From a virus, in the IMG/VR virus record IMGVR_UViG_3300046683_000129, positions 1 through 43,151 of that record: a DNA stretch of 43,151 nt. One strand, written 5' to 3'. Positions 7,431 through 15,055 of this stretch are shown here, one piece after another; position 1 is the stretch's first letter, and the number at the start of each line of letters is the position of its first letter. The notes under the pieces were generated by a model. It was given only the letters and a program-made list of their open reading frames with translations. It did no database searches and had not been told where the DNA came from. The position numbers and the translations under genes were made by a program.

Positions 7431-8684
7431 ATGGCTCTTACCCTGACGACTGCGGATTCCGCTCTGAAGGAGTGGTACCTCCCCGCAGTCCGCTACCAGC
7501 TCAACAATGACACCCCGATGCTCAACATCGTCGGCAAGAAGCCGGTTGACATCGAGGGTCGCCGTGCCGTTCTCTCGCTGCAAGTCAGCCGGTCGTCTTC
7601 GATCGCTGCACGCGCCGAGGGTGGCACCCTTCCCACCGCAGGCAACCAGGCATACGCCGAAGAGCGTGTCTCGCTGAAGAACCTGTACGCGACCATTCAG
7701 GTCAGCGGCCAGACCATCAAGCAGATGGCTTCGGACAAGGGCGCTTTCGTTCGTGCAGTCGAGTCAGAAATGACCGGCGCGATGAACGACCTGAAGCGTG
7801 ACACGAACCGTCAGCTCTGGGGCACCTCGGACGGCATTCTCGCCACCTGTGCGGTGAACGGTCCCTCGACCACGATCCAGCTCAACACGAGCACCCCCGA
7901 CTCCACGATGCGTCAGTTCTTCGTGGGTATGGTCATCGACGTTGCGACGGTCGCCCAGGCGGTCGCCGGTTCAGGCGGCAAGGTCCACGGCGCCACCATC
8001 ACTGCCGTCGACACCACGCTGAAGACCCTCACCACGGCTTCCTCGATCACGACTGCGGTCACCGACTTCGTCTTCATCGCTGGCAACGGCGGTAACGCGA
8101 CCTCGACCCCGCAGAAGGAACTCACCGGACTCCAGACCATCGTCGGCAACGGCAACCTCTACAACATCACCGTCGCCACGAACCCGGTTTGGGCTTCGGT
8201 GCTGGACTCGAACTCGGGCACGCAGCGTTCGGTCTCTGAGAACCTGTTTGCCAAGAACGTCCAAGAGGTCCAGGTGCAGTCGGGCGAGTGGCCCACGCAC
8301 ATCATCACGAGCCTCGGTGTCCACCGTGCGTTCGCTGCGCTCCTCCAGAGCCAGAAGCGGTTTCCGAACACCATGCAACTTCCGGGTGGCTACTCGGGCC
8401 TGGAGTTCGCTTCGGCTGGCAAGACCATCCCCGTCATCTACGACCGTGACTGCCCCTCGGGCACGGCCAAGACGGGTGCTGCGGGCGGGTCTGCCTTCAT
8501 CATCAACTCCAACCACGTCTTCTTCGGCGCAGCCGATGACTGGGACTGGATGGACAAGGACGGTGCGGTGCTGAGCCGTATCGCCAACCAGGATGCCTAC
8601 GGTGCCGTGCTGTTCCGCTACTGCGAGCAGTTCGTGGACCAGCGCAACTGCCACGCAAAGATCACCGATCTGATCGAGGCCTAA
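7431..8684 (+). CDS. Major capsid protein (417 aa)
   Basis: Principal shell protein, probably of the HK97 fold. Supports: size, position after portal and scaffold, N-terminal pattern with Pro-Met-Leu then a spine-helix region (about 95-135), and a C-terminal beta region with the Trp-Asp-Trp and Gln-Asp-Ala-Tyr-Gly-Ala-Val-Leu segments usual for such proteins. It has its own promoter (TATAAT at 7295), a structured leader and a GAAAGG ribosome site, which fits high-level late expression. No exact subfamily can be named by eye. Confidence 0.85.
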   Translation: MALTLTTADSALKEWYLPAVRYQLNNDTPMLNIVGKKPVDIEGRRAVLSLQVSRSSSIAARAEGGTLPTAGNQAYAEERVSLKNLYATIQVSGQTIKQMASDKGAFVRAVESEMTGAMNDLKRDTNRQLWGTSDGILATCAVNGPSTTIQLNTSTPDSTMRQFFVGMVIDVATVAQAVAGSGGKVHGATITAVDTTLKTLTTASSITTAVTDFVFIAGNGGNATSTPQKELTGLQTIVGNGNLYNITVATNPVWASVLDSNSGTQRSVSENLFAKNVQEVQVQSGEWPTHIITSLGVHRAFAALLQSQKRFPNTMQLPGGYSGLEFASAGKTIPVIYDRDCPSGTAKTGAAGGSAFIINSNHVFFGAADDWDWMDKDGAVLSRIANQDAYGAVLFRYCEQFVDQRNCHAKITDLIEA

Positions 8685-8687
8685 CCC

Positions 8688-9008
8688 ATGGCAATCACCG
8701 TTGCAGACACTTCCCCGGTTTCGGAGAACGTGGCTGGGCGGCTCCACTTCAAGACCGTGCAGATCACGGGCGATACGTCATACCCGACAAACGGGTATGC
8801 GTTCGCTCCGTCTGCCGTGGGGCTCACCCAGTTCGTCTTCGTCGGCTTCTCGGACTCCTCGGCGCTCGGGATGCAAGCCACCTACGACTACGCTAACCAG
8901 AAGATCAAGCTGTTCTGGTGTGCAGGCGCGGGTGCTTCGATGACCGAAGTCACAAACGGCACGACTACGGCAACACTGGTGCTGCGGATGCTCCTCGTCG
9001 GAGCCTGA
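8688..9008 (+). CDS. Decoration-like virion protein A (106 aa)
   Basis: A small all-beta protein immediately after the capsid gene, the usual position of head decoration proteins. It is a paralogue of the next gene: both share V-x-ITGDTSYP-x-x-GYA, then VGLT, a Tyr-containing strand, a Lys-(I/L)-x-LF strand and (N/T)EVT, with about the same spacing. The copies have diverged strongly outside these motifs, so the duplication is old. Role inferred from position, size and composition. Confidence 0.75.
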   Translation: MAITVADTSPVSENVAGRLHFKTVQITGDTSYPTNGYAFAPSAVGLTQFVFVGFSDSSALGMQATYDYANQKIKLFWCAGAGASMTEVTNGTTTATLVLRMLLVGA

Positions 9009-9009
9009 C

Positions 9010-9327
9010 ATGGCAGCCTCAGTCGCCTTCATCACAGCAGTAGCAACCTCCGATCGCACTCCCAAACAGAGGACCGTGACGATCACGGGTGACACCTCAT
9101 ATCCGGGCGGCGGGTACGCACTCGTCGCTGCGGATGTGGGACTCACCACGCTCCACAACGTGCTCGTCTCGAACACCTCGACCGGGCTCGTGGCTGTCTA
9201 CAACTTCTCCACCGGCAAACTACAACTGTTCAGGACCGGAACTTCGGCTGACACCGCGCTCAATGAGGTGACCGCCGCTGTGAACGTCTCAACAGCAGTT
9301 GTTCGAGCCACGTTCATAGGTGACTGA
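9010..9327 (+). CDS. Decoration-like virion protein B (105 aa)
   Basis: Paralogue of the gene at 8688-9008, starting one base after its stop. It keeps TITGDTSYP at residues 23-31, GYA, VGLT, KLQLF and NEVT. The N-terminal 20 residues differ and include a basic Arg/Lys-Gln segment. Two related copies may occupy different sites on the capsid or form a heteromer. No named family. Confidence 0.75.
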   Translation: MAASVAFITAVATSDRTPKQRTVTITGDTSYPGGGYALVAADVGLTTLHNVLVSNTSTGLVAVYNFSTGKLQLFRTGTSADTALNEVTAAVNVSTAVVRATFIGD

Positions 9328-9785
9328 TGCCGCAGACAAATCTGATCCCCAGGGAGGTCGCTATTGGGCACATCGCCCATCCCGACCCCCTGCGGGGAGA
9401 AGACGGAGTTCTTCTCGAACTCATCGATGACCCCCTGGTCCGTCCCCTAGCCGCAGGTGATCTCATCTTCGGCTGGGAGGGCGATCCCAGACTCGCGCTG
9501 TACCTCAATCGTGTTTGTTTGCTGTGGGAGCTGTGGCGCTACGAGAACGATGGTGTGTACCGCAGGACAGCGGCATGGTCGATGTCACAGGTGCGGGGCG
9601 CGGACATCGTTCCCACGATCATCCGGTTCCTCGTCTCCCATGACGGTCGCCGGGGTTTCAACGCCCATGACGACGTGATCGCGACTTACAACGAGTATCG
9701 GAAAGGCGCTGAGCGGATCAAGCGCGAGCAGATTCGCGAGGCCGCAGAGCGGGTGGCACATGGATTGCGTAAGGACCTGAAGTGA
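9327..9785 (+). CDS. Hypothetical protein of the head-tail region (152 aa)
   Basis: ATG overlaps the upstream stop by one base. The product is mixed helix and strand with a Trp-Glu-Leu-Trp-Arg-Tyr segment near residue 68 and a basic helical C-terminus. It lies between decoration genes and the adaptor gene, so a virion or assembly role is likely. No family recognised. Confidence 0.7.
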   Translation: MPQTNLIPREVAIGHIAHPDPLRGEDGVLLELIDDPLVRPLAAGDLIFGWEGDPRLALYLNRVCLLWELWRYENDGVYRRTAAWSMSQVRGADIVPTIIRFLVSHDGRRGFNAHDDVIATYNEYRKGAERIKREQIREAAERVAHGLRKDLK

Positions 9786-10405
9786 ACGTCGCCGCCATGC
9801 GGGAGCAGATTCGGCTCCGGCTTGGTGTTTCCTCCACGGATGCGACGGTCAACAACTCGGTCCTGAACGCCTGGATCGACCAGGCCAACGCCTTCATCGC
9901 CTCGGAGACCGACTGGCCGTGGCGGGAAACGTCGACCACGTTCGTCACCGTCGCCGGGACCGGTACGTACACCGTACCCACAGACTGGCTGCGGACCAAG
10001 ATGCTGAAGGTCTCGACCGAGCCGCCCATGAAGCTCGTGTCGATCATCGACCTGGAGCAACGCTGGTACGACGGCACGGTCAGGGGCACGCCCCGTGAAT
10101 ACACGATCGAGGGCGATGCGATCCTGATTCGCCCGCTGCCCGATCAGGTTTACACCGTCACGCACCGCTACATCAAGGTCGAGCCCGTGTTGGACACGGA
10201 CGGCGACCTGCCGCTCATGCCCGCACAGTTCCACACCGCAATCGTGGAGATGGCGACCTACTACGGGCACCGCCGCCTCGGGAACGACTCTTCCGCTGCT
10301 GAGGCCATGAAGGCCTACGGCGAGTGGCGCAACCGGATGGTCATGGAGCATCGCCGCACGATGGCCCCGATGTCAGTGAGGGTGCGGCCAGGGTCGATGC
10401 TATGA
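9782..10405 (+). CDS. Head-tail adaptor protein (207 aa)
   Basis: Probable connector between portal ring and tail. The N-terminus has the pattern of podovirus adaptors: an Arg-Leu-Gly turn, then a Leu-Asn-x-Trp-Ile-Asp-Gln-Ala-Asn helix, Thr-Asp-Trp-Pro-Trp, and a beta region with Gly-Thr-x-x-Tyr-x-x-Pro. A second helical part ends in a Met/Arg-rich tail. GTG start overlaps the preceding stop. Its place right before a nozzle-like gene fits. Confidence 0.75.
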   Translation: MNVAAMREQIRLRLGVSSTDATVNNSVLNAWIDQANAFIASETDWPWRETSTTFVTVAGTGTYTVPTDWLRTKMLKVSTEPPMKLVSIIDLEQRWYDGTVRGTPREYTIEGDAILIRPLPDQVYTVTHRYIKVEPVLDTDGDLPLMPAQFHTAIVEMATYYGHRRLGNDSSAAEAMKAYGEWRNRMVMEHRRTMAPMSVRVRPGSML

Positions 10406-10959
10406 GGACTCCTCAGGGATTCGGGCAACCGCAGCCTAAGCCCTTGCAAGATGAGGAAGTGGCACGTCTCATCGGCAAGAACAAGGTCGCCCGTCAAGCG
10501 GTTGGTAGTGCTAGCACGGATGATGGCCGTGAAGACCAGGCTAACGCCCGTAAGCGGATCATTAACGATCAGATTCGCAGGTTTGACCAGAATCGTGGAG
10601 CAGTCGACCCGGAAACGGGAGAGTTTCTAGGGGTAAACCCTCCCCCCCGGCGTGGGTCGGCGGGATCGATCGGAAAGTCGCTGAAACGATGGGCAGACAT
10701 TCCTACCAGTCCTGACTACAACCCCGACAATGATCCTCAATGGCAACCTGCGTTTCCCCCCGAGAGTCCGATGTCAATAGAGCAGCAGATCGCCAATCGT
10801 CGTGGTCTCGATACCGCTAATCCTCTCGTCCAGGGGACGATGTACCCGCGAGGAAACCCCATTCATCTAAGTCCCGTTGCGATGAGGAGCGCCCTACTTG
10901 CTGCCGCTGCCGTCGCTGCCGCTGGAGGAAGGGCAGTCACCGGAAACCTGGGCGCATGA
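10402..10959 (+). CDS. Hypothetical virion-region protein (185 aa)
   Basis: The start is placed at ATG 10402, which overlaps the adaptor stop (ATGA). Earlier in-frame starts would lie inside the adaptor gene. The protein is hydrophilic and Arg/Asn/Pro-rich, probably largely disordered, but ends in an Ala-rich hydrophobic stretch (about 163-176). Possible minor head-tail or ejected protein. No family recognised. Third codon positions are less GC-rich than in the neighbours, suggesting different origin or weaker selection. Confidence 0.7.
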   Translation: MRTPQGFGQPQPKPLQDEEVARLIGKNKVARQAVGSASTDDGREDQANARKRIINDQIRRFDQNRGAVDPETGEFLGVNPPPRRGSAGSIGKSLKRWADIPTSPDYNPDNDPQWQPAFPPESPMSIEQQIANRRGLDTANPLVQGTMYPRGNPIHLSPVAMRSALLAAAAVAAAGGRAVTGNLGA

Positions 10960-12446
10960 CCGGCATCGCGGTCGACATCTTCGAGCGTTGGGACGGCGGC
11001 AACTACGGAGTGCTCCAAGGCTTCCGCGCGCCCAAAGCCACGTTCTCCGGCGATGACGTACAGGCCTACCTTGACGGCTCGGTCGGTCCCCGCTGCGGAG
11101 TCACCCCGATCGTCTCCACGGGGATGCCGGTGGGACGGGTGGCCGGGATGGGCTACTTCGGACGGGACGCCTCCTCGGCCACCTGGTATGTGATCGGCAC
11201 CGCCGTCTTCTCCAACCTCACCACGCCCGGAGCTGGACTGACGGGTGGCCTCGCTGTCACCCCGACTCGGGCTGTCCAGGGCGCAGCGGTGGGCTCGCTG
11301 GTCTACATCGCCAACTATGGGGACAAGATTTACTCCCTGTCCACAACTGCGATCACGGCCGTTGCGGGCACTCCAGGGGCCGGGACGATCATCAACTACG
11401 GCGACCGTCTCCTCGCTGCCAACAGCCCCGGCCTGGGGAACCGTGTCCGGTTCAGCGACGGCAACCTCTTCAACTCGTGGCCTGCGGGCAACTTCTTCGA
11501 TGTCGGCCAGGGTGGAGAGATTACGGGTATGTGGACCGTTCGGGAGAGCGTCTACATCGCCAAGAACGATGGAACCTGGTGGCTCTACTCGGGCGTCCCC
11601 GGCTCAGGGAACGACGTGCTGCGCCTCGCCTACACCGGCTTCTCCTACCCAGCCGACTTCCTCTCGGGAGCCGTGATCGGCGGCAACAACGTCTGGTATG
11701 TCGCGAATGGCGAGAACTTCCCGTCGTGGTTCAATGGCTCGAACGTGAACACGGTGGCAGAGCAGGACACCTTGCTGCGCACCTTCTCCACGGTCGCAAC
11801 CGACGTGCAATCGAAGGTGAACCTCGTCCCCATGTCCCGCCGAGGCGACATGATAATCCTCGCCGGGGATGGGCTGACCGACCCGAAAGACCTGCTCTAC
11901 CGTGACGGCAAATGGTCCCGCCACACCGTCCCCTACTCACTCGGAGCGACCGTCCCCGGAGCTACGGGACGGGTGCTGCTCTGTGATGGCGGAGACACCG
12001 GCACCCCGGCGACGTTCGCCTACTGGCAGGCCGCAGGGTTCGAGCGCCCCGGTCTGGGCGGAACCTATGACGCCGTGACCGATGCGAACCTCATGGCGAC
12101 GGTCGTGCTCCCCGAAGGGGTCGATGACAAGGGCCGCAGCCAGCAGGTCGTACAGGTCCGGGTCGACTTCCGGCGCTTCAACCCGTCGACTACGGCCGTG
12201 AATAGGCTCGACTGCCAGGTGACCGCTACCCGCCGTGAGGACGATGCGGACGATGCGGACATGCCGATCCAGACGTGGACTCAGCCTCCCTCCCACGGGT
12301 CTGCTGCCGGTGAACCGCTCCGCCACACGTTCCAGTTCGGCGCTCAGGCGGACGGTGTCGGCTATCTGGTCCAGTTCCCGACTGTGCGCGGCGTGGTCAT
12401 TGACCGGGTGACGGTGTTCAAATACATGAAGGAAGCCCGGCTATGA
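10956..12446 (+). CDS. Tail nozzle-like protein (496 aa)
   Basis: Likely tail-tube or nozzle component of the short tail, comparable in role to T7 gp12 or P22 gp10. It is beta-rich with propeller-like repeats: Val-Tyr-Ile-Ala segments, an Arg-Phe-Ser-Asp-Gly-Asn-x-x-Asn-Ser-Trp-Pro turn near residue 165, and later Val-Tyr-Ile-Ala-Lys-Asn-Asp-Gly-Thr-Trp. Such Phe-Ser-Asp...Trp motifs are usual for these proteins. Position after the adaptor agrees. The C-terminal 120 residues look like a separate beta domain. Confidence 0.7.
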   Translation: MTGIAVDIFERWDGGNYGVLQGFRAPKATFSGDDVQAYLDGSVGPRCGVTPIVSTGMPVGRVAGMGYFGRDASSATWYVIGTAVFSNLTTPGAGLTGGLAVTPTRAVQGAAVGSLVYIANYGDKIYSLSTTAITAVAGTPGAGTIINYGDRLLAANSPGLGNRVRFSDGNLFNSWPAGNFFDVGQGGEITGMWTVRESVYIAKNDGTWWLYSGVPGSGNDVLRLAYTGFSYPADFLSGAVIGGNNVWYVANGENFPSWFNGSNVNTVAEQDTLLRTFSTVATDVQSKVNLVPMSRRGDMIILAGDGLTDPKDLLYRDGKWSRHTVPYSLGATVPGATGRVLLCDGGDTGTPATFAYWQAAGFERPGLGGTYDAVTDANLMATVVLPEGVDDKGRSQQVVQVRVDFRRFNPSTTAVNRLDCQVTATRREDDADDADMPIQTWTQPPSHGSAAGEPLRHTFQFGAQADGVGYLVQFPTVRGVVIDRVTVFKYMKEARL

Positions 12447-12724
12447 CAGAGGCCTACTCTGTCCCGAACTCTCCTGCTGCGGTGGTGGAGCAGTTGGGTC
12501 TAAATCTGACAAAGGAACAAGAGCGTAAACTAGAGGATGCGATCGCTCTAGTCCAGCAGAACAACAACTCGCTGGAGGACTTTCTCGGCAATACCACCCA
12601 AAGAATCCAACTTCTCACCGCTGAACCGGCCCAGCCGCTCGACGGTGAGACTTGGGTGAACACAACCCTGAACGAGTTTCATATCCGTATGGCTGGCGTT
12701 ACCCGCGTCGTCCAAGTCGTCTAA
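12443..12724 (+). CDS. Hypothetical tail-associated protein (93 aa)
   Basis: ATG overlaps the preceding stop (ATGA). Residues 22-55 are a likely coiled coil with Asn/Gln-rich stretches. The C-terminal 25 residues have a Gly-Glu-Thr-Trp-Val-Asn turn and Phe-His-Ile-Arg strand like those that end fibre or chaperone-type tail proteins. Possibly a small trimeric tail component. Inference from composition and location. Confidence 0.65.
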   Translation: MTEAYSVPNSPAAVVEQLGLNLTKEQERKLEDAIALVQQNNNSLEDFLGNTTQRIQLLTAEPAQPLDGETWVNTTLNEFHIRMAGVTRVVQVV

Positions 12725-12732
12725 GGACCTCA

Positions 12733-13566
12733 ATGGCAATCTTGAACGAAGCAAAGAACCCTCAGCCTCGCGATGCGGCCCCGAAGCCCATTGCCCCGTT
12801 CGCCACGGGTGCTGCGATCGGCGTGGGCGCTGGTACTGCGCAGCCCGCAGGTGTCGCCCCTCGCGCGGGTGCGGCGATGGGTGTGGGTGGTGGGGTTGCC
12901 CAGGCCGCTCCGGCTGCTCCCTCTGGGGGTGGCGGAGGTGGTGCGGCTTCCGCCTCCCCCGATTACTCGGCTCTCTCCCAGCTCGCAGGTGCAGGGCTCA
13001 CTTCGGCGGACATCGTGGCCCTCGCCAACCGTGGCAGTGCTCCCAGCGTCAGCTCGCCCGTAGCGGCGCCCGCAGGAGTGGACGACTCCAATCCGTTCCC
13101 TGGAATGGTGGTCTCCCCCGCCGCTCAGTTCGGCGCTGCACCTGCCGTTGGCAGCCAGGACGCCGGGATCATGGACCCCGCTCTCCTGGCCCAGCTCGCC
13201 CTCTACGACCAGCAGCTCAATGACCAAATCTCCGGCTATCGCCGCCAGCAGGATGATGCTCAGACGAGCCTTGCCGATGCGATCCCCGAACTGGGTCGCC
13301 AGTTTGACATCAACCGCGAGGGCGTGAAGGACTCATTCGAGGGTCGTGGGCTCCTCAAGTCCGGTGAAACCGAGCAGGCGGTTGGCCGCACTTATGAGGA
13401 TCAGGGTCGCCGTGAGTCGCAGCTCCAGAAGCAAACGGCCGACTCGATTGCCAACTTGGAGCAGCAGATCGCTCAGGCTCGGATCGCAAATGCGATCGCT
13501 CGGAACAGTGCCCAGAATGCCGGAGCCGGTCAGCAGGTCGGCGGAATCGTCGGGAGTGTCGCATGA
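12733..13566 (+). CDS. Putative internal virion protein, coiled-coil (277 aa)
   Basis: Start at ATG 12733. The first 150 residues are a low-complexity Ala/Gly/Pro region with a run of Gly. Residues 155-265 are a long helical, Gln/Glu/Arg-rich part, probably coiled coil, with Gly-Arg-Gly-Leu-Leu-Lys-Ser-Gly in the middle. Such proteins next to the tail genes of podoviruses are usually internal proteins ejected into the host. It resembles 13883-15055 in design (helical Gln-rich core). The ejection role is an inference. Confidence 0.65.
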   Translation: MAILNEAKNPQPRDAAPKPIAPFATGAAIGVGAGTAQPAGVAPRAGAAMGVGGGVAQAAPAAPSGGGGGGAASASPDYSALSQLAGAGLTSADIVALANRGSAPSVSSPVAAPAGVDDSNPFPGMVVSPAAQFGAAPAVGSQDAGIMDPALLAQLALYDQQLNDQISGYRRQQDDAQTSLADAIPELGRQFDINREGVKDSFEGRGLLKSGETEQAVGRTYEDQGRRESQLQKQTADSIANLEQQIAQARIANAIARNSAQNAGAGQQVGGIVGSVA

Positions 13567-13712
13567 GCAAATCTGAAGAGTCCAATGAGAGCGGCCCGGA
13601 TGCGGACGATTCGCTCGAAGCGAAGGTCGCCAAGAAGCGCAATCTGAAGGAGGACTCGGGCGATGGTATGCCCACTCCTACGAAGCCCCGCATCACGGTG
13701 AACGTCTCCTAA
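13563..13712 (+). CDS. Small acidic protein (49 aa)
   Basis: ATG overlaps the previous stop (ATGA). The first half is rich in Ser, Glu and Asp; the second is basic with Pro, ending Ile-Thr-Val-Asn-Val-Ser. Probably disordered. It is followed with no gap by another short gene. Function unknown. Confidence 0.6.
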   Translation: MSKSEESNESGPDADDSLEAKVAKKRNLKEDSGDGMPTPTKPRITVNVS

Positions 13713-13883
13713 ATGGCAGCGCCCGTCCCTCCGGCAATGATCGCAGCAATGGGTACCGGCCGTCTCACGATGGCTCCTGCGCCCGCGCCCACGGAGGAGG
13801 CGGACGCCCCAATCACCCCGAATCCCGCAGCAAGGGCGAAAGCCATTCGTGGGGCGATGACCTCGCCCGGAGGGTTTGAGTAA
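13713..13883 (+). CDS. Small Ala/Pro-rich protein (56 aa)
   Basis: ATG follows the previous stop directly (TAAATG), and the TAA stop overlaps the next ATG by one base. It has a short hydrophobic Met/Ala-rich N-terminus and an Ala-Pro repeat stretch. No family recognised; supported by tight packing and GC-rich third positions. Confidence 0.55.
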   Translation: MAAPVPPAMIAAMGTGRLTMAPAPAPTEEADAPITPNPAARAKAIRGAMTSPGGFE

Positions 13884-15055
13884 TGGCCGACCCGGTCGAT
13901 CCCACAGCGCCATACACCCAGTTCCAGCAGGACCAGCAGGCGAACAAGCGTGCCGCCCTGTCTGCGATGGCGACGGGTGGAACCGCTGCGCGCCAGGACG
14001 TGGAGAACGCCCAGCAGCAGATTCAGGCCAACAAGGCCTCGGCTGTCCAGAGGGCTGCGCTGGAGTCACAGCAGTTCAATGCTCCCGTAGAGGCGCAACA
14101 GGTTGTCGGCTCTCAGATCGCCGCCCCTTACGACCAGGCGAACCAGTCACTTCTGTCCGGTCAGGCTGCACGAGCGCAGGACATGGGTACTCGCTCGCAG
14201 GGGAACGACGAGTATTTCGGCAAGCTCGACGCTCTGATCCCCGCCTATCAGGCGAAGGCGAAGACCGCCTACGACCAGCAGCGAGCCAAGATCGACGCAG
14301 CGAACGCCCTCCAGGCCCAGCAGCTTCAGGAGCAGGCGAATGAGGCGCAGCAGCGGTTGGAGTTCGAGAAGCAATCGCTGGCCTCACAGGCTGACGACCG
14401 GGCGTTCCAGCAGGCCCAGTCCGAGCGTGAGTTCCAATACAAGATGGCTTTCGACAAGCAGCAGTTCGATGAGGACGTGCGCCGGTTCGGCATTCAGGAG
14501 GCCGACAAGCTCGCCGCTCAGCGGGCCTCGGCATCGCGCGGGGGTGGGGGTGGCGGTGGCGGGTCCTCAGGCTATGGCGGTACTGGCATCTCCAAGACCG
14601 ATCTGAAGTCGCAGTTCGGGCCGCTCATCAATCAGTTGCGGACATCTCTCCCTGGCGGAACGAACAAGGTCTTGGGCTCGACAGTAGCCAAGGTCGTTGG
14701 AATCGACAAGTTGACGAACAACGTGATGGGGAACACGATCGGAAACCAACTCGGGCTCTCGTCGGCCCAGACTACTCCGCTCATGCCGAAGTATTCGTCA
14801 GGCCTGCACATCGGGACGCCTACGAATCAGTCGCCTGAGCATCTGCGCCAGACCGACATCTACACGACGTACAAGGACTTGGCAGCCCGTGCCCTGAACC
14901 GTGATCCCCAGGCGATCTCTGCGCTCGGCATTGATATCAAGCACAATCCCTATCCTTCGGGGCAAGATGTGAAGGCGGCGATCGTCAATGATGCGATGTA
15001 TGACACAGATCCGGCGATCCTTCAACTTGTCTTGAAGGACGTGGGTCTTGGCTAA
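13883..15055 (+). CDS. Putative internal virion (ejection) protein (390 aa)
   Basis: About 210 residues of Gln/Ala/Glu-rich helix, likely a long coiled coil, then a Gly/Ser linker (about 218-234) and a compact C-terminal domain of 150 residues containing Ile-Ser-Ala-Leu-Gly-Ile-Asp. Architecture and position before the 996-aa protein match the internal proteins that podoviruses eject with their DNA to span the cell envelope. No tape-measure protein is present, which agrees with a short tail. Confidence 0.65.
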   Translation: MADPVDPTAPYTQFQQDQQANKRAALSAMATGGTAARQDVENAQQQIQANKASAVQRAALESQQFNAPVEAQQVVGSQIAAPYDQANQSLLSGQAARAQDMGTRSQGNDEYFGKLDALIPAYQAKAKTAYDQQRAKIDAANALQAQQLQEQANEAQQRLEFEKQSLASQADDRAFQQAQSEREFQYKMAFDKQQFDEDVRRFGIQEADKLAAQRASASRGGGGGGGGSSGYGGTGISKTDLKSQFGPLINQLRTSLPGGTNKVLGSTVAKVVGIDKLTNNVMGNTIGNQLGLSSAQTTPLMPKYSSGLHIGTPTNQSPEHLRQTDIYTTYKDLAARALNRDPQAISALGIDIKHNPYPSGQDVKAAIVNDAMYDTDPAILQLVLKDVGLG

